This document shows, in pieces, positions 63,487 to 64,000 of a stretch of DNA of 64,000 nucleotides; position 1 is the stretch's first letter, and every line of letters starts with the position of its first letter. The DNA is from Tribonema minus (Eukaryota > Sar > Xanthophyceae > Tribonematales > Tribonemataceae), in the NCBI GenBank assembly GCA_017506865.1, contig JAFCMP010000019.1, positions 124,001 through 188,000 of the forward strand. The letters are read 5' to 3'. The notes beneath the pieces were generated by a model that was not told the origin of the DNA, made no database searches, and saw only the letters and a program-made list of their open reading frames with translations. The position numbers and the translations under genes are program-made.

Positions 63487-64000
63487 GTGCGCTCAACTTC
63501 ACGTTCAACTTCAATATTAGGGCTGTGCAAAAGCGCACTTCATGCGCATGGCTGACGTCCGTGCTGCTGCGCAAGCCGCCGCACATGCAGAGATTGTTCA
63601 GCTTGCGGGTCCTCACGACAACGCCGCCAGTCATGCGAGGGCAACAGTTCTGAATTGGTGGACAGGCAGCCAGCGCAACTGGCCAGCGCAACTGCAGTGA
63701 ACAAGAACACACTGCAGACGCCACCTCCAATATGCCAGCCGACAGCAGCCAGCAAGCGCACTCAGTCTTCTCTGCTGTAGCATACCCCTTTTCTGCGTGC
63801 TGGCGAACGGTATTTGAGGCTACAATTCGTATAGGCAGTTTCCCACAAGCGTGTGCAACGGTCCAAGCCATTTGACAAGCAGCAGAGGCCCCATGAACGC
63901 TCCATCGCGGCGGTGCCGGCGCCATGGCCGTCTGCGCGCTCTGTGCGCGCGTGCGCAGCGCACGCCGCGTCGCTGGAGTGCGCGCACGCGCCTTCGCTGG
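63487..64000. other. Intron of the CCDC77-like gene; no further exon resolved
   Basis: From the donor at 63487 to the window end no plus-strand frame continues the coiled coil convincingly. A repeat of CAGCCAGCGCAACTGG/CCAGCGCAACTGC occurs at about 63668-63696. Confidence 0.4.

Noticed and set aside
62852-63925. 357-codon minus-strand open frame over the CCDC77-like exon
   Set aside because: It is antisense to a better-supported exon, Arg/Ala-rich and without domain motifs.

Overview
This window is nuclear DNA of an intron-rich eukaryote, most likely an alga with a secondary (red-derived) plastid. Genes lie on both strands, are cut by GT-AG introns with conserved phases, and encode endomembrane proteins (a Rab GTPase, a Tlg2/syntaxin-16 SNARE, a neurobeachin-type BEACH protein, a BAR-PH protein) next to a plant-type [2Fe-2S] ferredoxin. 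The ferredoxin leader is a hydrophobic signal peptide followed by A-A-F-L, which resembles the bipartite plastid-import signal of stramenopiles and related algae. A stramenopile is my best guess; no taxon marker in the window settles it. GC is high, with long homopolymeric G/C tracts, GCC/GCG repeats read as poly-Ala/Gly/Ser, and many short interstitial TTAGGG/CCCTAA blocks.
Layout: 382-2303 (-) tandem-domain uroporphyrinogen-III methyltransferase, truncated by the window edge; 2606-4132 (+) Rab GTPase; 5138-6779 (-) plastid-type ferredoxin; 7106-10989 (+) syntaxin-16/Tlg2; 12540-35056 and probably beyond (-) BEACH protein in at least 19 exons; 37824-48611 (-) BAR-PH protein in 12 exons; 48780-50571 (+) CCDC43-like/DUF167 fusion; 52897-54081 (-) intronless unknown; 57294-62054 (-) coiled-coil protein; 62428 to beyond 63486 (+) CCDC77-like protein, truncated by the window edge. 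Four neighbouring pairs start head to head, 168-373 bp apart, so bidirectional promoters appear common. Several products (Rab, Tlg2, BEACH, BAR-PH) act in membrane traffic, but nothing shows they form one unit beyond proximity.
The outstanding structural feature is an 'exon-edge echo'. In most longer introns the intronic flank of an exon carries one to six tandem, progressively degenerate copies of that exon's own splice junction plus about 30-120 bp of exon. Copies of the 5' edge lie upstream of the exon and copies of the 3' edge lie downstream, and in the clearest arrays the copy nearest the exon is the best preserved. This looks like iterated, directional intron growth by local duplication across splice sites. 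It recurs in at least four genes on both strands.
Exon models were built by hand from splice consensus, reading-frame phase and family motifs. All listed junctions are phase-consistent except one in the BEACH gene, which also has two frame breaks in its WD40 part.
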